Positions 50,626 through 63,820 are shown, counted from the first letter of the stretch. The stretch is DNA of 64,000 bases from Bradysia coprophila (GCF_014529535.1 NC_050737.1:1362888-1426887), one strand, 5' to 3'. Program-made: numbers and translations. The notes: generated by a model from the sequence alone, not told the origin.

Positions 50626-51803
50626 TTACATGAATTCAAAGTTTGTCGATTCCAAAAATCGTTCCTTGAAAAAATCCGATCTTTCGATTTTCTGCCCGTT
50701 TTCGCCTTTGAAAAATTTCTTTATTGATCTACCAGCTTTCGCCTTTTCGTTATCATCCTCAAAGGTGACTGGACAGGCAAGCTTCAACAGTACCTTTTCC
50801 GCTGTCGACCAACTGAATCGAACGATTCTCGGAAAACCGAAATAATGTTCTGTCGATTCCTGCAGAAACGAAACGGTTTTCGGGTCGTTTGGATAGCCAC
50901 TGCCGAATATGTCATGAGTTGTCTCCAATCCTTCGGCGAATTTCCACACTTTTAGTGCATGGTCACGTGTCACTTTGGCACCTGTTGAATAGAGATGGTA
51001 AAAATGATCAAAAAATGGCCTTTCGCACAGAGTCGATTTGGTATTGACGCACATATACTTGCGGCCGACACGATTGGATAAGTGGAATCAGCCTTCTTAG
51101 CAACGGTAATTTGAAAATCTGGAAACAGTGCGCTCAATTTGGCTTGATACTTTTCGGGTGGTCCGACTGTGTCTACGTAAATTTCCGCTATATTAACTCC
51201 CAGGTCTATGGCAGCATTTATTAAACCGATCGCCGAGTCCATTGAAAGCTCGTTCAGCGAATATTTGGTTCGTTTCAGCATATTTCGACTGATGGTGTTT
51301 GGTGATATTGCTTCTACAGCCCATCTGCAATAGAATTGATTGGACATTTCAACACCAAAATACTGACGACGGACGGTAGTATGTATTTGTATACGTACCC
51401 CACCGCTGTGTTTGCATATTCCTTCCGATTCATGTCGTCAAAAATATTGTCTCGAGTCTCTTCTGTCAATTGTTTCGAATCGGCACAGCCAAGTGTTTTC
51501 AGCACTTCTCCATCACTTAACGGACAAAATGCAATGCCATAAACCATTGGACCTGAAATCAGAATTCTGTTCACGATATTCGATTCTCGTCCACTTTTCG
51601 TTTATATGCTCACCTAATACTGGACCTCGACCGGCTTCATCCACTCCCAACATACATGGTTCATCTTTACACTTTTGCGGAATGTCCGATGTGTACAGTA
51701 TGTTCTTGGCATTGTTTTGCTTTGCCAGAAATGGTCCCAGATCGTTTAAAGAGCCGATTTTATCGGTCAATGTTTCCGTAATTTCGTTGTTAGAATTTTC
51801 CAT
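50626..51803 (-). CDS. RNASEH2A: Ribonuclease H2 catalytic subunit A
   Basis: Four exons (51614-51803, 51399-51552, 51053-51324, 50626-50981) join in phase to 323 residues; human RNASEH2A has 299. The active-site residues of type 2 RNase H are present: D55 and E56 in [13 protein letters not shown]166 in IYVDTVG and D194 in [14 protein letters not shown]. The last two are 28 residues apart, as in the human enzyme. [11 protein letters not shown] and GSGYPNDP are further signatures. The enzyme cleaves RNA in RNA/DNA hybrids and starts removal of single ribonucleotides from DNA; B and C subunits must be encoded elsewhere. The C-terminal extension carries SIKKFF and DFFKERF, which resemble a degenerate PCNA-interaction motif. 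Confidence 0.95.
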
Positions 51804-52107
51804 TGTTGTTTTGATTCTGTTGACATGAATTTATTGCGCGAACATTATCATGCGTGAAGTTTGCGCTGTGTGGTCACGCAGTGGTGATGGTGGTGATGGT
51901 GAAAAACACACCGGCCGTGACGTTGCTGTCAATTCTTAAAGCAAAAAATTGGCGACAGAAAAGTTCAAATTCAAAAAATGCAATTCATTTGGAAATTTAG
52001 TATTCCTCTGAATACCACGAGCCAGGCAATGTTATTCGGTAGATTACGTAAAAACAACAAAGTTGATTACAAAAAGATTTAATTCCAATGGTCCCTTGCA
52101 CAAACAC

Positions 52108-53232
52108 CTAATTGGAAGACGGTGTAAGCAATTCGCTATCCAAAAAAGCAAAATAAAACTTCAGAAGACCTTTCGGATCTTCCAGATTTGGATAGTGACT
52201 GATGTCATCCGGCAACACATCACAAGAACCAAGTGGCACCATTTTCTTGAAATTTTGACACAAAATCGGATTGATTGGATCAGCTGGACCAGCTATTAGA
52301 TGAATCGGCTTTGTCGTACTGTACTTGACGAGAGAGCCAACCCAACGATCTTCATTTTGGAAGCGCTGATCGATGTAGGTCAACAGTTCACTCATAACTT
52401 CATACCCGTTCAAGTAGCGTTGCTGTGACCACATATCGTCAATTTCTTCCGCCGTAGGTTTGTTCGTACCGAATACTTGATTTAAACTCGCTCGGAAGAA
52501 GTAAAAATTGGCGATTTTTGAGAATATGAATTTTAGGTAGGGTAATCGTAGCAATTTTTGTCCAGCGATTGGAATATGCTTTCGTGGAAAAATACCACCA
52601 TTAAGCAACGTTGTTGTTTTAATGTCGAATTTCAATTTGTTATCGTTGTAACGAGCTAATAACTCTTGTGCCACTGTATCGCCATAGTCATGGGCCAGAA
52701 TGTCCAAGTCACTAATCTTCAATCGTGCTATCAAAGCTTCAACAATATCTGCCTGGAATGTAATTGGGTAACCGAAGTTGGTCTGAAAATTTGAAAAAAT
52801 TGGCGTCCATTCAAGTCTCTGAAAAATGGTTTTCTCTTAAGTAATCCACAGGCTTATCTGAAAATCCGAGTCCAATGAAATCGGGTGCAATGACTCGATC
52901 GAACCTTTTTTGCAACTCTGGCAGCATTTTATACCAATCGAAGCTGGACGTAGGAAAACCATGTAGTAACAATAAGGTTCGTTGATTTCTCGTGTCTGCA
53001 GCTGAGCCCTTTACATCTAAAAACTCATCGTTCGTACAGTCCCCGATGCATATCATTTATATTACTTTGTCGTACCTTTATAGAAAATGTTGTAGCCCTT
53101 AAATGTAAAAAAGGTTCCAGACTGCCTCCATTCGGTAAGGAGTTGCGAAGGTGATGGAGGCGGATAATTAAAGAATGCTACCGCTACACCGATAATTACG
53201 ATGATGAACTTTAAATTCACGGAAAATCCCAT
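52108..53232 (-). CDS. MEST: MEST-type alpha/beta hydrolase
   Basis: Three exons (53076-53232, 52850-53016, 52108-52782) join in phase to 332 residues; human MEST has 335. After an N-terminal membrane anchor (about residues 8-22) come [12 protein letters not shown] (71-82), [13 protein letters not shown], the nucleophile elbow AHDYGD with D140, NGGIFP, DDMW and SHYP with H304. The pattern fits the epoxide-hydrolase-like branch of alpha/beta hydrolases in the ER membrane. The substrate is not established for the family. The start is the ATG at 53232, which places the anchor at the N-terminus; longer upstream frames are not needed. The exon 2 donor (GTGGAT at 52849) is weak and is chosen because the protein alignment and phase require it. 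Confidence 0.92.
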
Positions 53233-55910
53233 TGTATGCACACAAAACACAAGACAAATAGAAGAGAATGACAAGAAATTGTTTACAAAATTTTGTCTTC
53301 TTTTTTCGCGTAATAAACAGATTAAATTTTCCAGCAATATAGCCGTCTTGGAATCGAAAGTATATTCGGTAGACACCGTAGACACATTCGAAGTCTTTAT
53401 CATGTCGAACCGTATCAACGAAATGATTAGAAAACAAAATGTGAGATTAGGGAGTGTTGCATAACATCGCTAAAGTTCAAACAAGTCTTGTTTATATTTA
53501 CCGGCGAATTGAGAAAGCAAACATTTCATTGTCTCCAGATTGTTTTCATTTGAACAATATGAAACTTCAGAAGTAGATTAGCAGCTAAATTGCTTTGTAT
53601 GAATCAAGTGTGAGATCAATGCAAAATGTATCATTACGCCCAATGAACATGCGATATCACGAGCTAATGCGATGTGCGTTTGGTAATCTCATACTGACAT
53701 AGAAACGTCTTATTTCAACGCACTGTAAACCGTTATTTGTTAGCGAATAGTCTCAGTCAATTTCCTTTTTTTACTGATGCTGAAAGTGATGATACTGGAA
53801 ACGACAAGATGATGTTAGAGTTCTATTGCCGGAAGCAGTGGTGCCGAAATGTTTTTCGTTAGCTTCTCATACGAGTTCATAAATCATTCCGCACTTCTTG
53901 ATTTGAATCCATTTAGTCCCCTTATCATACTTCTTGTGATTGAGTCAATATTTCAGTAATTTATTTGGAAAAACAGTTCGAAATCACTCTAAAACGACGC
54001 TACTGCACAGATATGTGTCGCATTCATTGGAAAGATTTTTTTTTTGTAATTTTGTTGGGTAAATCGACTCATTTAACTAGACAGATTTTCCCTGATATTC
54101 GAACGTTCGTAACTTTTCAATTTGTACTGGGTATCGAAGGGTAAAGAGTTTTAAGATCTCTGCCCATTAAGGTTCAGGTTTCCCCATCAAAAATACCCGA
54201 TCTGATCTGAAGTTTCAAGGTCACTAAATCTTTTCAACAAAGTGAAGTAAAAGATTTGCAATCAATCTCATGAAATTAGTTAGATAGTAGGTCCGATAGT
54301 AATAATTCTGTTAGAGAGACAGCAACAATTACTAGACTCATAAATTACAAGTCTTCCGTCGATTTATAAAGTCCATAAAAGCATTCTACCTTTTATAAAG
54401 ACCTGAAAAAAATCTTAGTAATAGGTAATCGGTACACACACCGGGCAAAATTGAATTAAAAGAATTTGATTGAATTTTCACCGTTTTTTTTATTTAGATT
54501 TTATTGAGTTTTATAATTTTTTTTGTCTTGTCTTTTTCGTAATTAATTATATAGAATTATACAATGGATGCCATTTTCGTTTTACAATCATTTTTAAAAT
54601 GATAATTGAGTAGTATTATGGGATTGATGATTCGATTGATATTAAATTGAAGCGGAGAGACATTTTGTTACACTTTTTCTACGGTTTTTTTTTTGTTAAA
54701 TAGATTTTTCGATGTAAAAATTGAGTTTGTTGCTAGTTTTTGATTTATTGGCGATTAACAAAAAAAAAATTAAAAGGGAAATGCATAAATAAATACGTGA
54801 AATTTCTTCATAATATTGCTATTTTGTCAGAGTTTAATTTGCTTTTATCTTTAAAATAATGAATTTCATTTCAATAAATATTATTCGATGTATTTGTGTG
54901 TGTAGCTATTCTGTTGCGCGGTATTTCTTACATTTTTTTTTCGTTAAACATTTTAAACCCGAATGGAATGCATTGTACATAATATTTGTTGTTTAGCTAG
55001 AATTGATTCTTTCAATTGATTTTGCAGACAGTATAGTTCGCTCTAGGACTTCACTATATTTTTTATTGTCAATAAATAATTGTTTTTCTTTTTACATTCA
55101 GAGAGAATTCCATGTTTTGACATCGAACTTGTTCGTTCAACCTCAAAAGTTAATATTGATTTAATAAAATAATTAAAATCGCACAACCCATAATACTAAA
55201 CGATTACCACCCGCATATTGTTTTGTAACTCATTGTTTTCATTTATGTTCGTCGTTTATCTCTTTCTTTTTTTTGTGTTTTTTTTTCTCTTTTTTAAATT
55301 GTAGTATAAATTAGAAGTCATTTTTGTTTTTACTTTTATTTTTGAATCTTTCCCCCGTCACTATCCTTTCCTCAATTTGTTTTTCATTATTTTTTTTTCG
55401 TTTCACTTGATTTTAACTTACATTTTTTTTGCATTTGTTTTATTATAATATATCACACATCACATTTTAAACAATTTGCTTTCTTTCGAATCTCCTTAAA
55501 AAAACAAAACTTTTTCTCCCATTTTGTTTGTTGTTTTGTCGTTTTACTATTTCTCTTGTTTTTTTTCTCTTCTTTTTTTAATTTAAAAAAATTTACCTTT
55601 CTGTCAGAATGTCTGATTCCTCCTTTATTTTTTTTATTTTTTCTTTTTACTTTCAATTTGAATTCTTAAAAAAGAGCCTGCGCTTTGCTAACCAAAGCCA
55701 ATTCACAATCAATTGTAAAATTTTAAAATTCTGGTTTGTCATCGGTTAGACTCTTAAGTAAGTTGTTTTGTTCTATGTAAATTTTCATGTTTTGTTTTTC
55801 TTGTGTTAAATTTTTATTTGAATTCTTTTTTTTTTGTTTACTCTTTCATTTATCATATCCTATCGTTTGATACGTTTTTTATGTTTCTCGTTGCACGTAT
55901 TCAGTTCGTT
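53233..55910. other. T-rich stretch, probably includes the Rox8 3' untranslated region
   Basis: The stretch from about 54450 to 55910 is very rich in T on the plus strand (A on the Rox8 sense strand), with no reading frame of note. One TGAAGTAAAAGATTT motif occurs at 54243. The left part would hold the MEST promoter. Confidence 0.45.
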
Positions 55911-58900
55911 TCATTGAGTTTGAAACTGTGGCATTGCTGTCGTGTACATCACTTGCGGCTGCCCGGTATTTCCGTTTGGCATTCCCGTCTGGACTCCCCA
56001 AGCGACGTTTGGCTGCTGTACCATACGGAAACTGGCTGCAAAACGGGAAAAAAATGGAGAACGAACGAATGGTATTAATTGTTTTAATTTGATTCGAGGA
56101 ATAAAGAAAAATTTGCAAATAAAAATAAAGAATTTTTTTGTCGTTCCCCGGTTTATATGATTAGTTAATGGAATGTGATGTTGTCCGTTTTTCGAAAACG
56201 AATAGTTTCTTTACAATCAATGGAAACATTCAACGAAAGGAAAATGCATAACAAATGTATGAATGGATGAAATGTAGATCTAAGGAGAATTCTATTTCTA
56301 CGCAAAGAAAGGCCGAGATCTCGTTACAAACTGACGTATATCCAATAGTAGAGTATAGGGGACACGTCAGTTTGTCACAAGAAGAATCAGAAATGTTCAG
56401 CATGTTGGGACTTTGGATTCATTCGCAGATGATTGACTACTAACTTTGAGAGTAATGACTGGCCATCAGTCCTGACATTCTCTCACCAATGTTTGTGTCA
56501 TCGCTCCTTGACTTTCACAAGTATTACCTTGCTTGCGATGAGTAAGACAACGCTTAGGTTGAAAAATGACCAGGATGATCTAATATACAGGCAACGACTC
56601 AGGAAATCAACAGCATAGACAGACGAGGAACAAACAGAGATTTTTTTTTTTTTTGGAAATTGGAAAGGTTGTTGCTAATTCTAAGAATTGTTTTTTGTTA
56701 ACTCAGGAGCGAAAGGTACACTTTTTGTCCAACTTGTCAAAGCATTCGTTACAAAAAGTGTCTGATGTCACACGGCCTAAAAGCTGACAAGTACTATGAT
56801 GAATGCTGGATGTGGACACGAACACAATACATAACAAAGTATTCTCTGGATACAACGAGTCCATTCCAATTTAAAAAAAAAAACTGACTCAAAGCAAAGT
56901 TGAAAGTTTTTTTTGTCATTGCAAAAGCTTGACACAGACATTGAAAAAGACTCAACAACAACGACACAAACACCGATTTTATTATTACAATGCCAGCGAT
57001 ATGGAAAATGTTTGATCATAATTTTGGTTTCTACCACTGTTTCGATCAGTGAGTTCGTTATACGGCCTACCATGGAAGTCCTATATATTACAGGAACTCT
57101 ATCAGATCACTAATTTTTGGTTCAAGTTAATTGTCTCTAATCGCCGTTGAATTTGAATATATTTTTTTTTAAATTTGATTTTATGGTTTTTTCCACTCCT
57201 TCCAGTACAGAACAGTCGAGTATATGTCAAGGTTAGTTGGTCGTAGTAAAACGAAAACATACAAACAAAAATCGTATACTGCAGAGGACAATTTCATTGA
57301 TGCCCGAGACACTATATGGTGGTGTTAATGTCATTTTGGATAAATACAAAATGTGTTAAAGAAATAACAATGACTTGTAAATTGATATGGGAAAATTGTA
57401 AACATATATTTACCACATAACGGGCCACTGACGTGAACAAACCAAATAAGGAGGTAACCGTAATCCAAAAATGACATTTTATTGCCCTAAAAATTGACAA
57501 ATAGAGTATAAAGGTTGTGACCAAAATAAAATTATTATTTTCACAAAATTTGTTTAGCGATTGAAGATGGGATTTATTTCTCTGTAAAAATTTCTTTTTA
57601 TTTTCCTAATCCAATGACCAATGTGATATGGTTACAATTTTACATTTAGATTCATCGGTACAATGTTTGATAAGAAGATAACACGACCAGAAAATTGGAA
57701 AACTGAAGTATGATCCAATTTGTTTGGCAGACGTTTTGGCGTTGTTGAGGTATGCTGGCCAATTCAAACAAAGTAGGGACGACGTAAAAGTAAAACGGTT
57801 TGACTGATTTTAACACTAAAAGTTCGCTAAGATTTACCTGAGAGTAACGCAGGACATTTTTGTTTCATGACTCTTTCTCCATTGTTTATGGAAAAGTTAA
57901 TGGGAAGTCTACCGTCCATAAAGGTCGGTGAATCGTTTGGGAAATTTATGAGTTGTGCATCTTTCAAATTTGAATTGTAAAAATCATACAGATTTTTGGT
58001 GAGATTCGGCGGTAAGGCCGAAAGCACACGAGCAATGTTGCGTTGATGGGATCGACAATTATGCTGCGTTTTTCATTGATTGCCTGTGGTGAATATCGAA
58101 TTACAATGGAAAACGCAGCATGATTGTCGATCGCATCAATGCAAAATTGATAGTATGCTTTCAGCCTAGGCGGTTAGATTTATTCCTCCTTTGATTTAAC
58201 GCCAATACGTGAGCTCAGTTCAAATCGGAATTTATTGATATTATCACCGCTGATAAAGTTAAAGTTGAAAAATCTAATCTCAATATTGAAGTGCTGTTAG
58301 TGAAAGACTACTTGAGGGACGAAAAAGGGAAACTGTCGGCGACAATCATAACTAACGATTCATACGCTTCGTTAAGCCATGGTTCTTGAAATTATTAATC
58401 TTTCTTTCAATTTTGGGAGAATCGTAGCCATGGAAACATTAGCAAACAGGTACATCGTGACAAAAGTTTAAAGAATCATAAAACTTACTGACATATTTCT
58501 GGCCAACACATTCTTTAAATCGATTTTTCACCATGAAGCCATGATGGCTCATTTTTGATCAAATCGTATTAAAGAATGTGTTGGCCAGAAATATGTCAGT
58601 AAGTTTTATGATTCTTTCTTCATATCTCATCCTAAAGAAACTGTTCAAATCTATGTCCAGATTCTGGCCACCAGAACCCAAAGACCAAATGAAGTACTGA
58701 GCTCGTGAGAGGCCTTTAAGGTTCGAAAGAAATATCAAAAATTTTCGTTCACATAAAATTGCTGCAATGCATTTAACGTGCATGATGCATCAACAGACAT
58801 ATCACCTCCGGAATCAGAATTTTAAATGGCAAACAAAACTAACTCCCAGACACTTTGTACAGATCTAATTATTAGTTTCAGCTTAAAGCAGCAAACAATC

Positions 58901-60223
58901 GCTGTGCAAGTTTGTAAATTAAATTTCTCCCGACAGTATCGGCTTCACCTCCATCAAAGAAATAATAAAATGAACCAAAACCCCCGCAGTTAATGCAAGA
59001 TCAAAAATTAACATGAAAAAGACTGGAAAAAGACGGAAAACCAAACAACAACAATCGATTATTATCAACGTGACCAAGTAACGACACATGAATCAATTTC
59101 AATAGAATTATTACTTGCCTGCTCCTCCTTGCTGAGGATTTGTGTAAGCATACGGATAGGGATAACCAGGTTGCATGTATTGGGTAGGCATTTGAGCAGC
59201 TGGTGCGGGATAACTCTGCAATGAAATAAAAACTCGGTATGAAAATCAGAGCATGGCAACGTCGTCGTCACGCAAAAATAATTGAAGAAGGAATCACCGG
59301 TCTATTACGCACACGGGAGAATTTGTACATCATCAGCCGATGTAAATTCAATGTTCTTGTATTGCGCATGCTTGCAGACTATTTTGTGGTTACTTCTTCA
59401 AAAACAAAAGGAAAACATGAATGTCAAAGCATCATCTAACTGAACGAATGGTTCAACCGATTCATGACCATATCGTGACGCGAGCATGCTTTGACGAGAT
59501 TCATGAATGATTGGTGTGCGTATACGTTTTTGATAATGGAAAATAACTTACCGGCTGATACCAGTAACCCACTTGTGGATATGAATAATTTGGATATTGG
59601 GCTCCATGTGGTGGTCCCTGTTGGGCGGCAAGCGCATTATTCATAGTTTGCTGAGAGTTTCCGATGTCGCCACCATTCTCTTTTCCCCAAAAACATTTAA
59701 CCTGATAACCGGTTATCTCGGTGTTATTTGTATGTTCTATGGCATGTGTTGCTGCCTCTTTGGCCATGAATTTGATGAAAGCGTAACCTTTCTCCTTGAA
59801 TACCCTCACATCTTGTATGGGACCGAACAATGTAAAGTGTTTGTGTATCAGGTCTTCGGTGATGACATTCGGTGGAAAGCCGCCACAATAGACGGTTGTA
59901 TTTGTTGGGCTACTCCGTTCGTACACTTCCTCGTATGATGGTCGATTGCTTTTCGTTCCTTTGATTTGCTCGCGCGGTGGCGGTGGTTTTCTGGTGGACC
60001 AGTTTGTTCGAATGGATCGCGAACCCAACCACTGACCATTCATAGCTTGAATTGCGTTTTCTGCTTCAGCTTTCTTGACAAACGACACGAACGCGTACCC
60101 TTTGCTTTTCATTGTCTGTGAGTCACGAACAATGCGACAATTCGAGATCTCGCCGAATGGAGCGAACGCTTCACGCAACGTATCGGTTTCGATTTCCGGA
60201 CTCAAATCACGAACTACTGACAT
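55911..60223 (-). CDS. Rox8: TIA1/TIAR (Rox8) RNA-binding protein: RRM2, RRM3 and C-terminus
   Basis: Three exons (59552-60223, 59119-59215, 55911-56035) join in phase to 297 codons if the ATG at 60221-60223 is used. The first has most of RRM2 (RNP1 KGYAFVSF) and all of RRM3 (RNP2 VYCGGF, RNP1 KGYAFIKF). The others code for the Q/P/Y-rich tail (SYPAPAAQMPTQYMQPGYPY and VAWGVQTGMPNG). The intron between the last two has a GC donor (CAG|GCAAGT) and is 3.1 kb. TIAR proteins bind U-rich RNA, steer splicing and form stress granules. Upstream of DLSPEIE the exon stops matching the family: RRM1 and the RRM2 RNP2 strand are gone and replaced by repeat sequence, and the ATG comes from that junction. 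RRM1 reappears at 63821-64000. Confidence 0.85.
57684..58015 (-). other. Possible orphan exons inside the Rox8 intron
   Basis: A frame reading NLYDFYNSNLKDAQLINFPN ... KQKCPALLS ends at a good donor (CTCAG|GTAAAT near 57838). An in-phase continuation, KPFYFYVVPTLFELASIPQ, starts after a CAG about 45 bp further. The upstream end is cut by the MITE at 58016. I do not recognise the protein; it may be a gene or transposon remnant. Confidence 0.25.
58016..58166. mobile_element. MITE with GGCC/TGAAAGC ends, arms about 55 bp
   Basis: GGCCGAAAGCA...CGTTGATGGGATCGACAAT.ATGCTGCGTTTT on the left is mirrored by AAAACGCAGCATGATTGTCG...GCTTTCAGCC on the right. The centre is about 35 bp. Confidence 0.75.
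58470..58618. repeat. Inverted repeat at the left edge of the duplicated Rox8 block
   Basis: AAGAATCATAAAACTTACTG through TTCTTTAA (58470-58518) is matched in reverse by 58569-58618 almost perfectly over about 49 bp. The centre contains ATTTTTCACC and its near-inverse around ATGAAGCCATGATGGCTCAT. Confidence 0.8.
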
Positions 60224-63200
60224 ATTTCTGGCCAAACACATTCTTTAAGATCGAATTTTTCACCGATGAAGCCACTGATGGCTCATTTTTGATCAAATGG
60301 TGAGGTTTTTTTTTTCCGAATTTGATACTCAAACTAACAGACGCCTAGACGTGGCTGATATTATGAGCCTGATAAATTGTGCACGTTGATGCCATCGATC
60401 GACGTGACGTACAAATCTTACACTTTAGAGACTAGAAAAATGGTTAAAACTCATCTCGTGAGAGCATATTAAAGAATGTTGACGTTGGCCCAGAAAAATA
60501 ATGTTCAGATATGATGTTGTAGACAGGTACATGAAACACATAAACGAAGTGCGATTAAAATTCGAAAATACAATTACTGAGAAACAAAAAGTGTGCCAAT
60601 TGTCGTTAAATAAGATGAATAGATGGTAAGCCAACATATCGACTCTTTGCATTGTTTACAAGTAAGCTATATTTTTTGGTCGACTTTGAATTCAGTTTAT
60701 TAGTAATTACTTTTCTTAAATAGTATTGAGTGCGAAAAAAGAAAAAAGCTAATCCAATTGTATTGTGTTGATTGATTTATCAAGCCTATTTCTCACTCAA
60801 AATACCATTTTGTTTGACGCTTCTCGATGACAGTTTTGTCTATCTCTCCCTGTCTTGTTTTTGACAGGTGGGGGAAATATATGTTTCTACTCAAAACAAT
60901 GTTACCAAATAGTTTTTGTTTCGAAATAAACAAATTGATATATTTTGAATAGTGAGGAAAACAAGTTAAATCGAACGTTCTATATCCGTTCTGGCAATTC
61001 TAAAACAGAACTAAATAATTAAAAAAAAATTAAATAAAGTAAGTTTTATGGTTCCTTTCTTCATATCTCATCCTAAAGAAACTGATTCAAAATTCTATGT
61101 CCAGATTCTGGCCACCACTGAACGCCAAAGACCAAATGAAAGTACTGAGTCTTCCGTGAGAGGCCTTATAGGTTACGAAAAGGAAAATATCAAAAAATTT
61201 TCGTTCACATAAAATTGCTGGCAATGGCATTTAACGTGCATGATGCATCAACAGACATATCACCTCCGGAATCAGAATTTTAAATGATGCAAAACAAAAC
61301 TAACTCCGGCAGACACTTGTACAGATCTAATTATTAGTTTCAGAACTTAAAGCAGCAAACAATCGCTGTTGCCAAGCTTTAGAATTAAAATTTCTTCCCG
61401 ACAGTTATCGGACTTCACCTTCCAATCAAAGAAAATAATAAAATGAACCAAAACCCCACGCAGTTAATGCAAGATCAAAAATTAACAATGAAGGAGAACT
61501 GTGACGTATCTTAGTAGAAATTTTCTATTTCTTCTTCGTAAAAATAAATAACTATTTCAAATCTTCGACACTTTCCAACAATCTGCGTAATCACAGAAAT
61601 GCATTCAGGCTCTGTTTAATTATTCTGGCTGAAAGCTTAATTGAGTAGCAAAAACAATTCGTAACAAACTGATCCTCTGTAAATCACAATAACAGCTATT
61701 GTCATTACGAGTCGCAATTAAATTAAAGTAACGAAAAAAGCAGACGGCATTTATTTTCCAGAAGTGAATATGAATAGCGTGAATTTATCGTTGGGAATTA
61801 GAAGGCAGTTATAAATATCTATCTATAAGTGTATATAAATTGTGATTATTATATTTTCAGCAGGAAGAGCATCTGGACATTATTAATGTTTCAGTAATTC
61901 CAAACCAGTGTAATACCAAACATTAGAATGTCGCGAATTAGACGAAAGTGAAAATGAATTTATTGGTTATTTTCTTTTAAAAAACATGAAATAAATTCTG
62001 ACGCACATACATTTTCGGTAAAAGTCAGAGTGTAGTAAAATATGTAAAATAACTGCCATTGGTGTGAACCGATGCGATATTTCAAGATGAGAATATGTAA
62101 CGAGAAGTATAAATGACAAACCGAGTAGAGACAAATGTTCTGATCTTTTGAGATGCGAGTCGTGATCTCCTAAGTACACCTCTGTATCAACACACTATCC
62201 CGAATCCAATATTCAAATATATAGGATGGTGAGTTTGAGACTTGCACTGCTCAGCGATAGCCCAACATTTTATCTCTGAGATATCATTGTGTTAAAAGGC
62301 TAATCAGCGCGATATGACGAGAAATTAACACCAGGAGTTCATATAGTATTATGGTGCCTTCAGGATCACATAGACATGATACATTTTGGATGGCTGAGAT
62401 CGCCCGTTAGGAATAAGGAAGGCGATAATCTGTGTAGACTAGGGATGGAAAATAAAACAAATCTAAAGTATGGATAAGAAAAAGAAGAACGCTAATGGCA
62501 TAATATCCGAATACCGTCGCAGCGCAGAGACCAATAACTTAGTCTGTAAAAGCAGAATATATTCACGCGTACATATCTTACTCTTACGAGCTCATTCACA
62601 GCAGAAAGAAATAGTTGTGCGTTTGATTGAGCATATGCTACTATCAGGCTGTGATTGTTAATTCTGTTTCTTGTATTGCGCATCTGCAGACTATTTTTGG
62701 TTACTTCTTCAAAAACAAGAAGGAAAACATAATGTCAAAGCATCATCTACACTGAAGCCGAATGGTTCAAGTCCTTCTTTTGAGAGATTAACACTTAATT
62801 GAAATCATGTATCGCAAGAGTAAAATATGACCTGAAAGTAAGAAGACTCGTTATTGCCACGAGATCAAATGATTGGTGGTGCGCTATGAGCGCGGTTAGC
62901 CGTGAAACTTCAAATGAAGAGACAAAACCTAAATAGTGACCTATGGCTGGTAACAATACCCAGAGTGTTATAAAACTGTCTCACACCTCTGTGTGAGATA
63001 TGTAATAAATTTGCGTGAGAATAAAATGGCGCGTTTGCTCAATTAATATGCAATCTTTGGTATCTCCTTCAGTTTGGGTAGTCGACGCACACAAGCCGAT
63101 TATTCATATTTGCTGAGAGTTTCCGATGGTCGCCTATGCGCCAATTCTCTTACAGTATATATTTTACCCCAATGACATTTAATCCTGCATCAAACTCATG

Positions 63201-63820
63201 AGGTGTATTGGCTCTGAGTGTGTAGTTATTTGTTATGTTATCTCTTAATGGGATACGTTGTTGTATTGTCCTCGAAGCTCACCTCTTTGGCCCACTCGAG
63301 AGTTATTTTGTGAATAAATGCGTAACCCTCTTTGCGTACCTTGAATACCGCCTCACATCTTAGTCATGGTGACCGAACTCAAATGTATAAAGCTGCTTGT
63401 CGTATCAGGTCATCTTTCGGCTGAAAGACAATTCGTGCGAGGAAAAGCCAGTCCAAAAATAGAGCGGCTTGTATTTCCTTGGGAGCTTAGACCTGCCGGA
63501 ATTCTCCTGCTAACACTCTATAAACACTTCCTCGTATGATGGTCGATTGCTTTTCGTTCCTTTGATTTGCTCGCGCGGTGGCGGTGGTTTTCTGGTGGAC
63601 CAGTTTGTTCGAATGGATCGCGAACCCAACCACTGACCATTCATAGCTTGAATTGCGTTTTCTGCTTCAGCTTACTTGACAAAGAGCACGAACGCGTACC
63701 CTTTGCTTTTCATTGTCTGTGAGTCACGAACAATGCGACAATTCGAGTATCTCGCGAATGAGCGAACGCTTCACGCAACGTATCGGTTTCGATTTCCGGA
63801 CTCAAATCACGACGAATATG
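60216..63820 (-). pseudogene. Error-rich second copy of the Rox8 exon block
   Basis: Pieces of 58489-60215 recur here in the same order: 60216-60298 matches 58489-58566, 61040-61490 matches 58590-59045, and 62650-63820 matches about 59345-60215. The copy is full of one-base to several-base insertions and deletions. From 63530 to 63815 it nearly equals the RRM2 coding sequence but carries frame-breaking changes (an extra T in GAGTATCTCG, lost bases in GCGAATGAGCG and in the RNP2 strand GTCGTGAT). The exon at 59119-59215 has no visible counterpart. Extra unmatched sequence of 0.7-1.2 kb separates the blocks. It is either a decayed duplication or unpolished assembly. Confidence 0.75.

Noticed and set aside
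55453-55656. Lysine-rich minus-strand frame
   Set aside because: Low-complexity product of T-rich sequence; probably 3' untranslated region.
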